This document shows positions 24,061-36,119 of a stretch of 64,000 nt of DNA, one piece after another. Source of the stretch: Panax quinquefolius. Its lineage: Eukaryota > Streptophyta > Magnoliopsida > Apiales > Araliaceae. The notes beneath the pieces are model-generated. The model was not told the origin of the DNA, did no database searches, and was given only the letters and a program-made list of their open reading frames with translations. Location: contig CM035163.1 in NCBI GenBank assembly GCA_020205615.1, positions 56,641,899 to 56,705,898 on the forward strand. The letters run 5' to 3'. Every line of letters starts with the position of its first letter. Within the stretch, counting starts at the first letter, position 1. The translations under genes were made by a program, and so were the position numbers.

Positions 24061-25749
24061 TATAATTTAATTTAATTAGTTATCCAACTCAGCTTCTCTC
24101 TCCTGCCACGTATTGCCACATCATTTTTCTGTTAAATGGTTAACAGACATAGACGACAAAATCACTTTTTATAAATAATATATAGTTCAATGAGTTGACC
24201 GTAAAAAAAATCAGTTCGATGATGCATTTGTAAACCGACCCCTAGTAGAGTGGGAAAAATGTATTTAACCCTAAAAGAACCTTTGAATAAATAGTTACCG
24301 TACAATTCAATCCTTCCACCATACAATGTCCCAATTAAATATAAGACATGGAATTATTGTCAAGTCTTATTTTATTTAATTATATGTATTTCGACTCTTA
24401 ATTGCACAACTCCAAATAATGCAAATTAAAAACTTCTTTCTAATTTCATTCTACCTTGGCCAAGGACTATTGGGTTATCATTTATCAAATCACATAGGAC
24501 ATTTCTCTTCTTTTACTAGAAGTGGTAGATTCTTTATTGATCATACATTATCTCTATATACAACTTATTATACCTAAACATACCCTTTGATATACCCTAA
24601 GGGTCTTAAGGAATAAGTCAAAGTATAACTCATCATACACAAGATATCACTTGTACTACTATCACTATAGGAATTTCTATTGATAGGCGAGTAAAACTCC
24701 ATTAGGTATTCCTTAGCGAGCCACGTTCAGTGAACTTATTCTCTAATAAGCACCTACATACTTGCTTTAGTGTCTCCACACAAATGATCATGAGATCAAT
24801 CATCCTTATCCAATGAGCAAGCAACATATGTACCAATCTATCCGGATTCATTAATCCTCAATTTAGTAATCCAACGATTGGGAACTATTTTAGTTTTAAG
24901 CTTTCTAAGAATTTAGATCTCATTAGAATGATCATCATCATTATTCTAAAAGCATTGCTTAAAACTATGGGTTTATCACATATTATAAAGTAGCATAATG
25001 AAGATAATTAAAAGCCTTTAATAAATTAATAATTTTTTTATTAATAAATGAATAAGATTGTTATAAAGTATATGCTTTATCATCAAGCATGATTGGCTTG
25101 TGTGCATACTATTTTTAGTTATTAAGATAACATGTAAGCTTTTCATCTTATGGTACTTAGAAGCATTGTTGTTATCATCTTCTTGGTGCTTGCTAAACTT
25201 TGTCGTTGAAGCTCGATCTCTTCTTGCAGTCAACAACAACTCATGATTATAGTTGATGTGCTGCTAAGCTATTCAATTAAGCTCCACATCTCCTTGTTCT
25301 TAGCAACTTTGAACACTTATTGAGTCATAGACTTCTGCTCTACGTCTTCATCTGTTTAGCTTTGAGTTTTATTGGTGAAACGTAGAGTGGTACTTGAGTT
25401 TGGCCTTTCGATCTTCCACTCTTTCGTCCCCAACATCAACTGCATGGCTTTTTTATGATTTGAATTTTAGCTCTGCCATGACCTCCATCATCTTGTCACT
25501 TCGACTCTGGCTCTTTAGCTCTCTGACTTTTTCCTTTCGGCTCTTGGCTCTGCAGCTTTGCCTTTTTGTTCTTGGCTCTTCGACTCTAGATTCTTGGCTC
25601 TTTAGCTAGTCGACTAAAAGAAAAGTTTCTATTTTTCGACAGAAATAATTCCCTCGGAGATAGATTAGTTCTGACAGATAATTCAGTCGAGCATAATTTC
25701 ATCGCAAACACAATAATCTCTACGGATAACCTTATAATCGATGGAATGT
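24061..25749. other. Unclassified repeat-like DNA, no gene seen
   Basis: 24100-24270 resembles the end of a non-autonomous transposon (AAAAATGTATTTAACCCT). 24300-25000 looks like a non-coding retroelement LTR, with no domain to classify it. 25480-25610 repeats TTGGCTCT and TTCGACTCT-type words. Frames here are short and show no recognisable domain. Confidence 0.3.
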
Positions 25750-26167
25750 TGTAAGACCCCAAATTTTATGAATAAAAGTATTCAATTTTTCTTATAATTA
25801 TATTTAAGTAATCGGTTAAATTGATAAAATGTTAAAGTTAAGGGTGATTTGTGAAAATTTTATAAAATAAGCAAGTTGTCATAAAATATTCGTTTGGTCG
25901 GGGAATATTCTTTTTGTCAGAGAATATCCGTACGATGGCACAATCATTGGTGGACCACATAACGGAATAACTTTTGGATATAGAAAGCGACAAAAATAAC
26001 CCTTTTATAAAAATAACGATAAGACTTTTACCAATAAACTGTTGAAATATTCGGTGATAAAAGAATAGTATTATGCGTTGTTGCACAGTAACACACGGCA
26101 TTGCAAAGTATCTCTGATTATTGATGCTTACGTAAGAAGCCACTCAGTTTTGTTCAATTATTATTTT
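25750..26167 (+). repeat. Tekay-family LTR, left end only (interrupted)
   Basis: Starts TGTAAGACCCCAAATTTT and follows the plus-strand LTR at 39989 (the reverse complement of 13831-16736). It includes the GGTCGGGGAATATTC region and GATTATTGATGCTTACGT, then stops abruptly where the Athila-like terminus TGATAAGTAGG begins. The remainder of this LTR is not found in the window. Confidence 0.85.
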
Positions 26168-27131
26168 CTGATAAGTAGGTTTTATACTTACTTATCTGGT
26201 ATCTATTACTTGAATTAGTTGCTTAAACCTAATGTTTCGTAGTTACATTGCATGCAATGTGTGTTCATTTCATAAATTTTATGTTATTTTGTAGGTTATG
26301 ACACAACATTGGCATGAAGAAGCAAGGAAAAGTAATTTGGACATCTTTTGGACTAAAATATACAAGTAAATACAAAAAGGGAAGATTGTAGGGATTTTAA
26401 CAAGAAGTTGGATGCAAGTTCTTGGTTTGGAACTTGGATTTTATTTTAGATCTAATTCTTTGCTTTCCAGAACATCTTGAATCATCCCAATCAGAGTTCG
26501 GATGCTAGAGTTATGGCCTTTTTATCAACAAAGATTAAAGCTCAAAGTGGTCATGCTTGCAATTTACACAGAATCTACTTCAAGCCAAATTTCAGCCTTG
26601 ATCCAATCCATATCTCTCAATTCTCAAAGAATGAAAGTTGTAGATCTCGTCAATATATTTGATTTGATAGGTGGCAGGCCTTGTAACTCCTAGCGGATCA
26701 AAAGTTATGTTTGTTTTACCAAAGGACGTCGCAACAGAAAATTGACTGGCGTGGGGCGCACCATAAATGAACTAAGAGCGGCGTGGGGCATGCCGGGCCA
26801 TAAAATTCTCTGCTACAGTAGCGCGGGACGGTCCAAAATTGACCTAGGAGCAATGCTAGGTGCGCCGATCACCGGGGGGGGGGGGAGAGTTAATTTGGGT
26901 GTTATGTTGTCCAATTTGAGCTAGAATAGGATTATTAGTTGCCTAACTTGTTAGTGTTTCCATTAGAACTATAAATACTTGATTATAACTTGGATTGGGA
27001 GGATTCCATTAGATTAGATTAGAGTAAATTAGGACCAAAATCCTATTTCTTATGAGATTTGGATATTGAAGCAACTTGGAGGCCATTGAAGATTCAAAGT
27101 AGGAGCAAGGAGGGAGCATCAAATCTGCAGA
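26168..27131 (+). repeat. 5' LTR (partial) of Athila-like element
   Basis: Matches 28157-29070. Contains a run of 12 G at 26874-26885 where the other copy has six, and a TATAAATA promoter-like sequence near 26971. Confidence 0.75.
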
Positions 27132-28156
27132 TAGGTTACATTACATGAACCCAAGTTTTCAGTTGGTTTAAAATTCTTTTGGCCTATGATGAGATTGGAA
27201 TTAAATAATTTTTAAACAGTTTTGATGACTTAGGTCTTGTTGTATTGTCATAGCATGATGTAAATATTTATCTGTTTAAATTTGATGTAACCGGATTGCA
27301 CTTTAGAGTAACCATTATGATTTGCACAGTGTGAATGGTCACATAATTGTCTTGTAGTGGGAAATATGTGTTTTAATGAAAGGGATTTAGTAAATAGTTA
27401 GTAATGACTAGGATTACGCAAAAGCTTAAGTTTGGGGGAATTCATTGGGTATGCATGCTAAAAAAAAGAACAGAAAAAAGAGAGAAAAAAATAGAAAATC
27501 CAGAAAAAGGAAAAAAATATTATATGAATAAACACTTTGGCTAGTTTAGTTCCGTGGCCTTTGATACTTGAGTAAGTACGCCCGAGGGGATGTCTCTACA
27601 CCTAGTGCCCTAAAGCCTAACGGTTTGAGAGTCATTGGTTGAAAGCTCGCTAAGGGGTATCACTTAAAAGCCTAAGTGGACTAGCCATTGCACAGTCGGG
27701 TGTAACCACGGGAATGTGCAAAAATCACCCTCGTGAGTGAATAAAAGAAGAATAAACCCCTTATTGACTCTTAGCTTAGTTGTTGCGTAGTTTTGTTAGA
27801 ACTTGATTTGTTTGATGTTTTTCTTGAGTTGAAATTGTATTTTCCTTCTAAGAAGCATATTATGTGAAGTATTTGTTCTGTAGCGAGTTTAATGGTTGCT
27901 AAGCACACATACACTACATCAGTGATGACAAGTTTTGATTTGCAAAATAATATGCATTATGGCGTTGTTCTTGGTTGGATTTTATATTTGAAAATTCTGT
28001 AGTTTCTCTGAGGCAATTCTTGTGAATTTCAATCTGGCTGATATTTGGATTTTTTAGAATGTTAGATTAGATTAGATGGCATTTTGTTTAGTTTATTTCA
28101 TTGCATTATGTTAAGTTTCTTAGGGACAAGTAACTATTTAAGTTTGGGGGTATTTG
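27132..28156 (+). other. Non-coding 3' internal region of Athila-like element
   Basis: No open frame of note. It contains TAAGTTTGGGGGAATTCATT at about 27428 followed by an A-rich stretch, and ends in the PPT-like AAGTTTGGGGGTAT at 28140-28153. Confidence 0.6.
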
Positions 28157-29903
28157 ATAAGTAGGTTTTATACCTACTTATCCGACATCTATTACTTGAA
28201 TTAATTGCTTAAACCTAATTTTTCGTAGTTACTTTGCATGCAATTTGAGTTCATTTCATAAATTTTATGTTATTTTATCGGCTATGACACAACATTGGCA
28301 TGAAAAAGCAAGAAAAAGCAATTCAGACATTTTTTGGACTAAAATATGAAAGCAACTGCAAGAAGGGAGGATTGCAAAGATTTTAACAACAAGTTGGATG
28401 CATGTTCTTGGTTTGGAACTTGGATTTTATTGTAGATCTACTTCTTAGCTTTCCAGAACATCTTGAATTGTCCCAATCGGAGTTCGGATGCGAGAGTTAT
28501 GGCCTTTTTATCAACAAAGATCAAAGCTCAAAGTGGTCATGCTTGCAATTTACATAGAATCTACTTCAAGCAAAATTTTGGCCTTGATCCAATCCGTATC
28601 TCTCAATTCTCAAATAATAAAAGTTGTAGATCTCGTCGATATCTTCGATTTGATAAGTGGCAGGCCCCGTAACTCCTAGTGGATCAAAAGTTATGCTTGT
28701 TTTACCAAAGGACGTCGCATCAAAAAAGTGACCGTCGCGCCGAGCCATCAGATTCTCTGCTACAGTAGCGCGGGGTGGGCCCAAATTGGTCTAGGAGCAA
28801 TGCTAGGCGCGCCGATCGGCGGGGGGATAGTTAATTTGGGTGTTATGTTGTCCAATTTGAGCTAGAATATGATTATTAGTTGCCTAACTTGTTAGTGTTT
28901 CCATTAGAACTATAAATACTTGATTATAACTTGGATTGGGAGGATTCCATTAGATTAGATTAAAGTAGATTAGGACCAAAACCCTAGTTCTTATGAGATT
29001 TGGATATTGAAGCAACTTGGAGACCATTGAAGATTCAAAGTAGGAGCAAGGAGGGAGCATCAAATCTGCAAACAATAGATTCTATCTTTTTCTCTTCTTC
29101 TATCTTTGTCATTTAATGGTTATTCAAGTGTGGATTCTTAGTTTTAATTCATTAATCATGAACTAAATCTTTTGTTTAAGATTACAATGGAGCTTATTGC
29201 ATAGTTTATTTTAGTATGCTTCTCTATCAATTATTGTGATTATTCTTGGATTGTCTATTATGATTTGTGATGAATTGCTTAATTGCCTAGTTAACAATTA
29301 CCGTGATAATCTAGATGAACTCGAGAGATGGATTATAGATTTAGATTTGATCATAATAGTATGCGATTTTGTTTTCTGCATAGCATTGGAATCATAATTT
29401 ATGTCTAGGATAGAGATATACCTATACATCACATGTAATTAGATAAAGAACTTGTGCTTAAAATCCTTTTTAATTGTAATTCACATAGAGATATAATGAA
29501 TTAGTTAATTAGGGTGTTCAATTTGATTCTATTATATGTGGATTTGATTTGATATGAGTATGGTGCATTGAGAGATGGTCATATTTACTTATGTGTTCTT
29601 GATTAACAATTTTTCAATAGTGAACATAATTGATAAGAAGTGTATTAATTTACGTGAAGCAATAAGTAAAGTTGTGATCTTAAATCTCCATAATCTGATT
29701 TTGAATTAGTGGAAATTAGAATTAGTGTAATTAAATAATTTAATTTATAACATTAAATTGATTGTTTTAATAAAATTAGTTTGGTTAAGAGTTAGTATTT
29801 GGTAAATTATATTAATCTCGTGGGAATGATACTCTACTTTTACTTTATTACTTGTTGACCACGTATACTTGCATGTTGTGCGTAATTAGATTTTACCCAA
29901 CAT
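28157..29903 (+). repeat. 3' LTR of Athila-like element, cut at its end
   Basis: From TGATAAGTAGG to TTTTACCCAACAT, where the Tat LTR terminus begins. The stretch 29575-29900 reappears inverted at 54204-54548. Confidence 0.75.
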
Positions 29904-30817
29904 TGTCGACGTCGGGATTTTTATTTGTCCCTTTGTGTTCTTGTCTTTTGGTGTTCTCATGTTAGGTGAAATTTGTTTGAAAAAAAAGTTTGAAAAGGTC
30001 CAACATGTATATGTCGACGATTTAACTGTAAGAGTCACCAATTGGTTATTTTTAAATGGTTGCACCAACTCATCCGAGAAAATGTTTGCACAAAGACCTA
30101 GTGATGTGACACTGTTTAACTGGTCTGTAAAACCAAAATTCGTTAGGGTCCGGGGGATTGATTAAGCGGAGGGAAGGTGTTAGGAACCCCCCGACTTCTA
30201 TGATAACACGATTACCGCCACTTTCCAATTTAAACTTTTATCTGAAGGTGTGTGTGTGTGTTAGGTCTATGTGTAGTTTATTTGGAAGTAGTGCTATGAC
30301 ACGTTTGCACCTATATACAAAGGATTTGTCTTTTGTATAAAAGTTTAATTTTAACGAGATATGACAGTGATGTTTTGTAAAACAGGTTTTTCACACCCTT
30401 GTGCTCAATAGTAATTGAGGCCTTTGATACTTACATTTTATTAAGTGTTCAACTTTGATTGCTTTTATTAATTTCGAGATGCGAAGATTTTCGAGAAAAT
30501 AAGATACATAGCAGTGCCGAACTCCTTGTGGGCATGAGAGCCATCGAAGGAAATTTAGACATCGTGAATAATTTACAAGCTGGCTGCAGCTGAAAATGTC
30601 CATCACGGGAACCGAATCTAGATTCAGGAACTGAATCTGTGATCACATGATTCCTAGGCTCACATGATAAAGCAATATGTACAAAATCCAAAACAAGAAC
30701 TAGATTTGAATAAATCTAAACTATTTCAGCTTCATCAGTTCCAGTTTAGTCACCATGAATCGGTTAAAGTGAGAAATAGCCAGATTTAGGCAAATCTAAC
30801 TCACAAGCTGACAAACA

Positions 30818-30948
30818 ATTATATATATATATATATATGAATGATCAACTGTCACGAAGTGAACTCCAGGCAGGACTTGAAATGTAAGTATATATATATA
30901 AAAAAGTAAAAGGCCACGAAGTGAACTCAAGAGTGCACAAAAATGTAA

Positions 30949-30987
<39 letters not shown>

Positions 30988-31035
30988 TTATAAATACAGA
31001 ATATTATACCTAGGCACAATTGAGCGTAGTTTGAT

Positions 31036-31087
<52 letters not shown>

Positions 31088-31257
31088 TATTTATATATAT
31101 AAAAGTAGTAAATGCACTTAGGATGTATATCACGCTCAATCAAACGAGTTTGATGAATATATATATATATATATATATAAGTATTTATATATATAAAAGC
31201 AATAAAAGCCACGGATCGACGATCCGGGCATACCCACATGTGCGACTCTCAATGTGA

Positions 31258-31303
<46 letters not shown>
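30818..31303. repeat. Series of (TA)n blocks separated by similar spacers
   Basis: TA runs lie near 30818-30838, 30889-30900, 30955-30985, 31039-31084, 31157-31180 and 31257-31304. The spacers share words such as CCACGAAGTGAACTC and AAGTATTTATATATATAAAAG, so the block looks like an amplified unit whose TA core expanded. Short tyrosine- and isoleucine-rich frames here are artefacts. Confidence 0.85.
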
Positions 31304-31307
<4 letters not shown>

Positions 31308-31542
31308 GAAGTGAGAAAAAGCTTAAAAATTTAAAATATCTTACAATGGGTTGCCAAGAAGACTTCAAATAGCTTTTGACGAATGAAGAATTGATTTCCA
31401 CCGGTTAAATTTCAGTATGTTGTAAAACACGAGCTCACAAGTGTTTAGAAAAAGGAAGCACTCAATTTGGAGCACTATAGAAGTGTGTACAGAGTGAAAT
31501 GGGCAGAGTTTTCTCGCTTTTTCTCTTCTAAAATGGCCAACT

Positions 31543-31565
31543 CAAGTCCTCTATTTATAGAGTTG
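31543..31565 (-). promoter_or_regulatory. TATA box of Tat LTR
   Basis: The minus strand reads CTATAAATAGAGGACTTGAG, a canonical plant TATA box in element-sense orientation, followed by AGAAGAGAAAAAG leader sequence. It sets the U3/R border near 31520-31530. Confidence 0.6.
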
Positions 31566-31994
31566 ATGGTCATGAAGTCTCTACTCATGATAGCCATGCA
31601 GTATACCTACTACACGCCCGAAAGTTACCCCGGACTATGTGGGTCCAACCGTCTCAAAGTACGTGCACTCGTGTAACGCGTTGTCCACTCGAACCTTCAT
31701 AACTTTCAAACCGGGCATTCGATTGAGGTGTGCTATACCTTTCTGATATGCTACTATTGAGATCTACAAAATGACATGAGATAAGAGGTTGTACGAAGCC
31801 GGGAAGATGGATCCATGGCCAGATCTTCATGTCTTCAAATTCTATCCGGTGTGCTGTCTTGTGTAGTAGTCACTTGGGATTTGAGCTATGGTTTATGTGG
31901 GACACTTCTCTATGAAATGTTGGTTGAAATTATATTGAGACGATGTGAATGTAGTATCAAGGTAGCAAAATGATGATTTTGCCCCTTATCAGGG

Positions 31995-32345
31995 TTATCT
32001 CTGGCTTTGTACAGATGTAGCAGTCGTTGTTCAAGGTTATCTCTGAGATTGGGCTGCTGTGAATGCTGAATGTTCTCGGGGTTATCTTTGAGGTTTGCCT
32101 GATCTCATGGGATTATCTCTAGGGTTGGAATTGAGTGCCTCGGGGTTGTCTCTGAGGTTAAAACTGACTTTTCTAGGGTTATCTCCTGAATTAGAACTGC
32201 ATCCCTCGGGGTTATCTCCAAGGTTGGAACTGAATCTCCCAGGGTTGTCTCTCGGATTTCAATTGAGTATTTTGGGATTGTCTCTGAGATTTAAAATTGA
32301 GTATCTCGAGGTTATCTCCGGGCTTGAGCTGATTTGACTTCCAGG
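31995..32345. repeat. Minisatellite of about 30-40 bp units in Tat LTR
   Basis: Around ten units of (C/T)(G/A)GGGTTATCTC(T/C)GAGGTT followed by a variable (T/G)GAACTGA(G/A)T-like part. Near-regular spacing gives an apparent frame at 32095-32337 with repeated GLSLxLEL peptides, which I regard as a by-product of the repeat. Confidence 0.8.
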
Positions 32346-32416
32346 GTTATCCCTGGAAGATAATTTTGCCCTCCTGCAAGGTTAGTAACAGGAACACAAA
32401 ATTTTGAGTGTCTACA

Positions 32417-32430
32417 GATGCCCCTCTTTA
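32417..32430 (-). other. Polypurine tract of Tat element
   Basis: The minus strand reads TAAAGAGGGGCATC directly before the LTR start TGTAGACAC. Confidence 0.8.
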
Positions 32431-33890
32431 TTATATTCATGCAATGTAATGACATGGATAAGATAAAGAACACTATACACTTGAAATGTGACAAGATAAT
32501 CATGATGCAAATGTAATGCAACATAATGCAAATGTTATTCTGAATGCATAATGGGATGGAGGCTGCTCCATGAATGAGACCAGAGGAATTTGTCATTAGG
32601 GTTAGCACCAAAGTCCTTGACCCTAACTGTAGACTTTCCACCGTAGATGTTCTTCTCACATGCGAGACTCTTGGGGAATTGCGCTTTGTCTAATGAAGAC
32701 TTGTATAACAGATTCCATCATCGGTCCTCTCCGATGAGGATGGTTTTCCCTGGTTTGTATCGCCAGGTCTTTCCAGTGCTTTGTTGGAGTTACTTCCAAT
32801 AGTTAGTATTATTAAGGCTACCTGACCTTCATTGAAATGTCCTTCAACGGATGAAATCATCGGACCATCCCCGATACTTCGCTGGATTTACTTGCCAGCT
32901 ACTAATAACATCAAGGCTGCTTTACCTTCACTGAAATGTGATTCAATGGATGAAATCATCGGACCATCCCCGATGCTTTGCTGGATTAACTTGCCAGCAG
33001 CTAATAACGTCAAGGTTTCTTTTCTGATTTGACCTTTCAGCTTGTGGGACCTCCTGTACAACTTAAATTGGATCGAGCTAAAGGGGGTGGGGACCATCTG
33101 GGATAGCCACAGGTGGACCTACGGCAGCCACAGGTAGACCCGCGGTCATCCGTGGGTCTATCTGAGGCTCCTTTCCCTTTCAGAAGTCATTTTTAAGTAA
33201 AGCCATACAGAGAATCCGAGAGTTCTTCTTCCGATCTGCTGAGTTCTGGCTATTTTTTGCTAGATCCGTCACCGTACAAGTTTTCTGCACTCTCCTGGTA
33301 ACGTATGCATGTCTTCTTTTCCAGTTTTGACCGTTGGAAAATGAGTTATCACATGAAATGCTTCTAAACACGTAGTAGTGAATATGCATGCTCATATGAC
33401 TTGATAAAAAATATTTAACATAGTAAATGTTAGTATTTAACCATGATGAACATATTGATTTGAAAAAAAATATCTTTTGAAGCAGTCAAATTGGCACCTT
33501 TTTTCTGCTATTTCTTATCCAATTTGAGGACAAATGAGCAAAGGTTATAAAACAAAGTATTCCTAGTAATTAGGCTACCTTTACAGATTGTGACTTTGAT
33601 ATTTTTATGCATATAGGAAGTTTATGACTGTGAGTTGGTGTGCTATTGAATGGCCACCTAGTCATGCCTATGCGCATGTGGATAGTCCTTTTTACAAAGG
33701 AGACTCTGGCGAAATTTTTCCATGAGTCTAAGCATTGAATAGACATGCATTTTTAACTCTACTATAGGCGTATGTTAAAGTAATGCATGCATGCATATTG
33801 ACATAAAATGCATTTAAAAAGCTTCAGGTTAGAATTTACCACACCCTTTCTGAAGTGATTTGGAGACTTGTGTCCAGATATATGGATCCA
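32431..33890. other. Tat 3' non-coding region with tandem duplications
   Basis: No coding frame is supported. A unit of about 100 bp (GAAATGT, then ATGAAATCATCGGACCATCC, then GCTGGATT(T/A)ACTTGCCAGC) is present at 32834-32933 and 32934-33033, with a weaker third version upstream (32700-32830). Confidence 0.6.
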
Positions 33891-35809
33891 GACTAGCCGA
33901 GCAGCTCCCACAGGACCTCTTCAGGTGTGAGGAGGAGATCTTCTAATGTGCCTCGGCCTCGCCCTGCCCGACAACCTCGTCGATTGATGTAGTCAGTGAT
34001 TCATCCTATCCAGGTTGAGGTACCGGATGTTGAGGACGAGGAGGAGGATGTACCGGTTGCAGCTCTCGCTCCTGCTGCTTCTATTCTCCACAAGGAGTTA
34101 CCAGCCATAAATGTGATGAATCCAAAGCTTCTAGAAAATTTGAGTCGTCACCCCTCGATCTAATTGCATGCGAAGGAGGTAAAGCTGCGTTTGATATTCC
34201 TTTTTCCTATTTATGAGGAGCAAGGGTTCTGATGTTGGTTTGCATTTGTGATGCAAGTTCCTGGCTTTACGCAGCCTCGAGGGAACTGATTCAGTATACA
34301 CTCTCTGTATCAGACTCTTCACCTAGAGTACCGAGAGATTATGCATGCTTGGGGTATCTAGGCATTCTTTTTCATCCTCCCCTGCCGTTGTCCCTTGGGT
34401 TACCTCAGGGCATTGTCTGAGCGCTAGTTTTACCAGACTCAATCTCTCTATTTGCTGGATTATGAGGTGATGATGACGTCGATGAATTGGCGGTTTATCA
34501 CCGGTATGAAGTTTTCAGGGGCACCAGTGACTTGCTAGGAGTCCAGGCTGAGGCGCTCAAAGGCAAGACAATCCGCACTGGTCCTGTCCTTTGAGTGTAC
34601 ACGCCATGAGTGAGGTGTTGAGTTAGCCATTACCCGATAACAGAAGAGTCAGGGATCGCATTCTTTGGCGATTGTTCCTGGTCATCCTTCGGGGTTTTTT
34701 CATGGCGGATAACTTTTCCACAGTTTCGTTCACTTTAGTCACTTCCACATATGAGGTGGACCATATTGGAGAATATGATTTAGGCTCCTAAACCTTTGCC
34801 TATTTCCTCAAGGGAATGCGTATGCGCTCGTAGGGCTTGATAGAGGCATGGCTAGGATTTTACCCATTCTTGCTGGTGAGTATTTCTCTTTTGCTTTCCC
34901 TTGTACTAGTTAAGAGTGTTGACTAACCACAAATGTTTGATCTTGTGTTGGCAGTTTTGGGCCTATAAGAGGCTTCCATGTCTGCGTCCCATTAGCCTGT
35001 TAGGTTTAGACACCTATCCATAGGGACGACGATTGCATCACTCCACACTGGTGGAGGTTCCTGTAGCTAAGGGTTTCACCCATTCTCGCCTACAGTTGGA
35101 GTTATTGATAGCCGATGTCATTACATGGGTTCCCTATTCTAAGGATAATTTGACAGTTGGCTTTGAGGGTGGTTTCCTGAATGGTGTCAAGCATGTGATG
35201 TCCACCCGTTGGTTTCGTCTCTTCACAAATGGAGGATGGGAGCTCTATTTAGGAGAGCGTGCTATCAAGAGCACCACAAGAGAGATCCGTATCCCGATCT
35301 TTCCTCCTGCCAGGCATTATTAGCCTATGTCGCAGCCATCGATCAGTGATATCCTGTTGCTGAGAGTTGATGGCTTTGCTTTGTTAGAGGGACCATTCAC
35401 TCAGGAGGCATTCTACCGCTGATGGTCTCCTCGTACCATCAAAGCTAAGACCCGCGCCACACAATTCATGGGGGATATGGTTCCTGGCTCCGTTATGATG
35501 GCAGATTAGATTGCCTGCGTCCGAGAGCCCACTCTTTTGACGTAAATTGATAGTTTGACCCAACAGTTGGACCGAGCACATTTTTTCATCCGGCATTTAG
35601 ACAAAGATCCTTTCGAGGTGGATTCTTTTGATCCTTCCAGCTCAGGGGCTGGCCCTTCAAGTGGACCATATTCAGATGGTTTTTTTGGTGTAGATCCTCC
35701 ATTGTATCGGCCTGATATCCCTCTTCATGGAGATTCAGTGACTCAAGAGGAGTTACATCAGATGGATAGGTTGGATGATGTAGATATCAACACTATTGAC
35801 TTCTTTTGA
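33891..35809 (+). pseudogene. Tat additional ORF region, first part (antisense to pol)
   Basis: A string of plus-strand frames broken by stops: an acidic, proline-rich stretch near 33990-34110 (PDVEDEEEDVP), then 35033-35323 (ITWVPYSKDN, then GGWELYLGERAIKS), then 35555-35809 (FEVDSFDPSSSGAGPSSG). It lies between pol and the 3' LTR and opposite in sense, where Tat elements often have an additional antisense ORF. Its sequence only weakly suggests the plant-mobile-domain-like proteins found at that place, so the function is unknown. No intact frame is left. Confidence 0.5.
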
Positions 35810-36119
35810 TGTATTTTCTCGCTATATCTTTTGATAGGCCTCTGTTAAATATTGGGTGGATGTGCCCCATTCTTGTTATATCTTTTGATATGCCTCTGTT
35901 AGTTGTTAGGCGGTTGTGCCCCATTTCCCTGTATTTTCCAGCTGTATACAGAGATGATATATTAGATGATGATATACTTAAGAATGTATGTATACTATTT
36001 TCTATTCCCTACATTATATTGCCATCTATTGTTTATCATGCATGTATTATGTTATACATATGTATGTCTAGAGATATTCAGCATTGACCCCTGGATGGTC
36101 TTATGACACGACCCTATAG

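Larger units (their letters stand above)
26168..29903 (+). mobile_element. Athila-like LTR element, gag-pol deleted
   Basis: Two direct copies starting TGATAAGTAGGTTTTATAC lie at 26168 and 28157. Between them is about 1 kb of non-coding DNA ending in a PPT-like AAGTTTGGGGGTAT. The right copy extends to 29903, while the left copy loses similarity after CAAATCTGCA (about 27131). The right copy's end (CTCGTGGGAATGATACTC, ACCACGTATACTTGCA) and the AAGTTTGGGGG internal tail fit Athila-group elements. No coding domain is left. Confidence 0.65.
29904..32416 (-). repeat. 3' LTR of Tat element
   Basis: On the minus strand it starts TGTAGACACTCAAAATTTTG immediately after a PPT and ends GACGTCGACA at 29904, giving TG...CA. 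It has a clear promoter (TATAAATAG near 31550), a segment around 30150-30190 (GGAAGGTGTTAGGAACCCCC) seen in related Tat/Ogre elements, several (TA)n blocks and a minisatellite. No partner LTR remains in the window. Confidence 0.75.

Noticed and set aside
29903..29920. TTGTCGACGTCGGGA as a decayed tRNA-Asp primer-binding site after the Athila-like LTR
   Set aside because: It is better explained as the terminus (TGTCGACGTC) of the minus-strand Tat LTR, whose other end beside a PPT lies at 32416.
30927..31239. Minus-strand frames of repeated isoleucine and tyrosine
   Set aside because: Translations of (TA)n tracts.
32095..32337. 80-codon leucine-rich repeat-like protein
   Set aside because: Arises from a minisatellite in the LTR; no conserved start or context.
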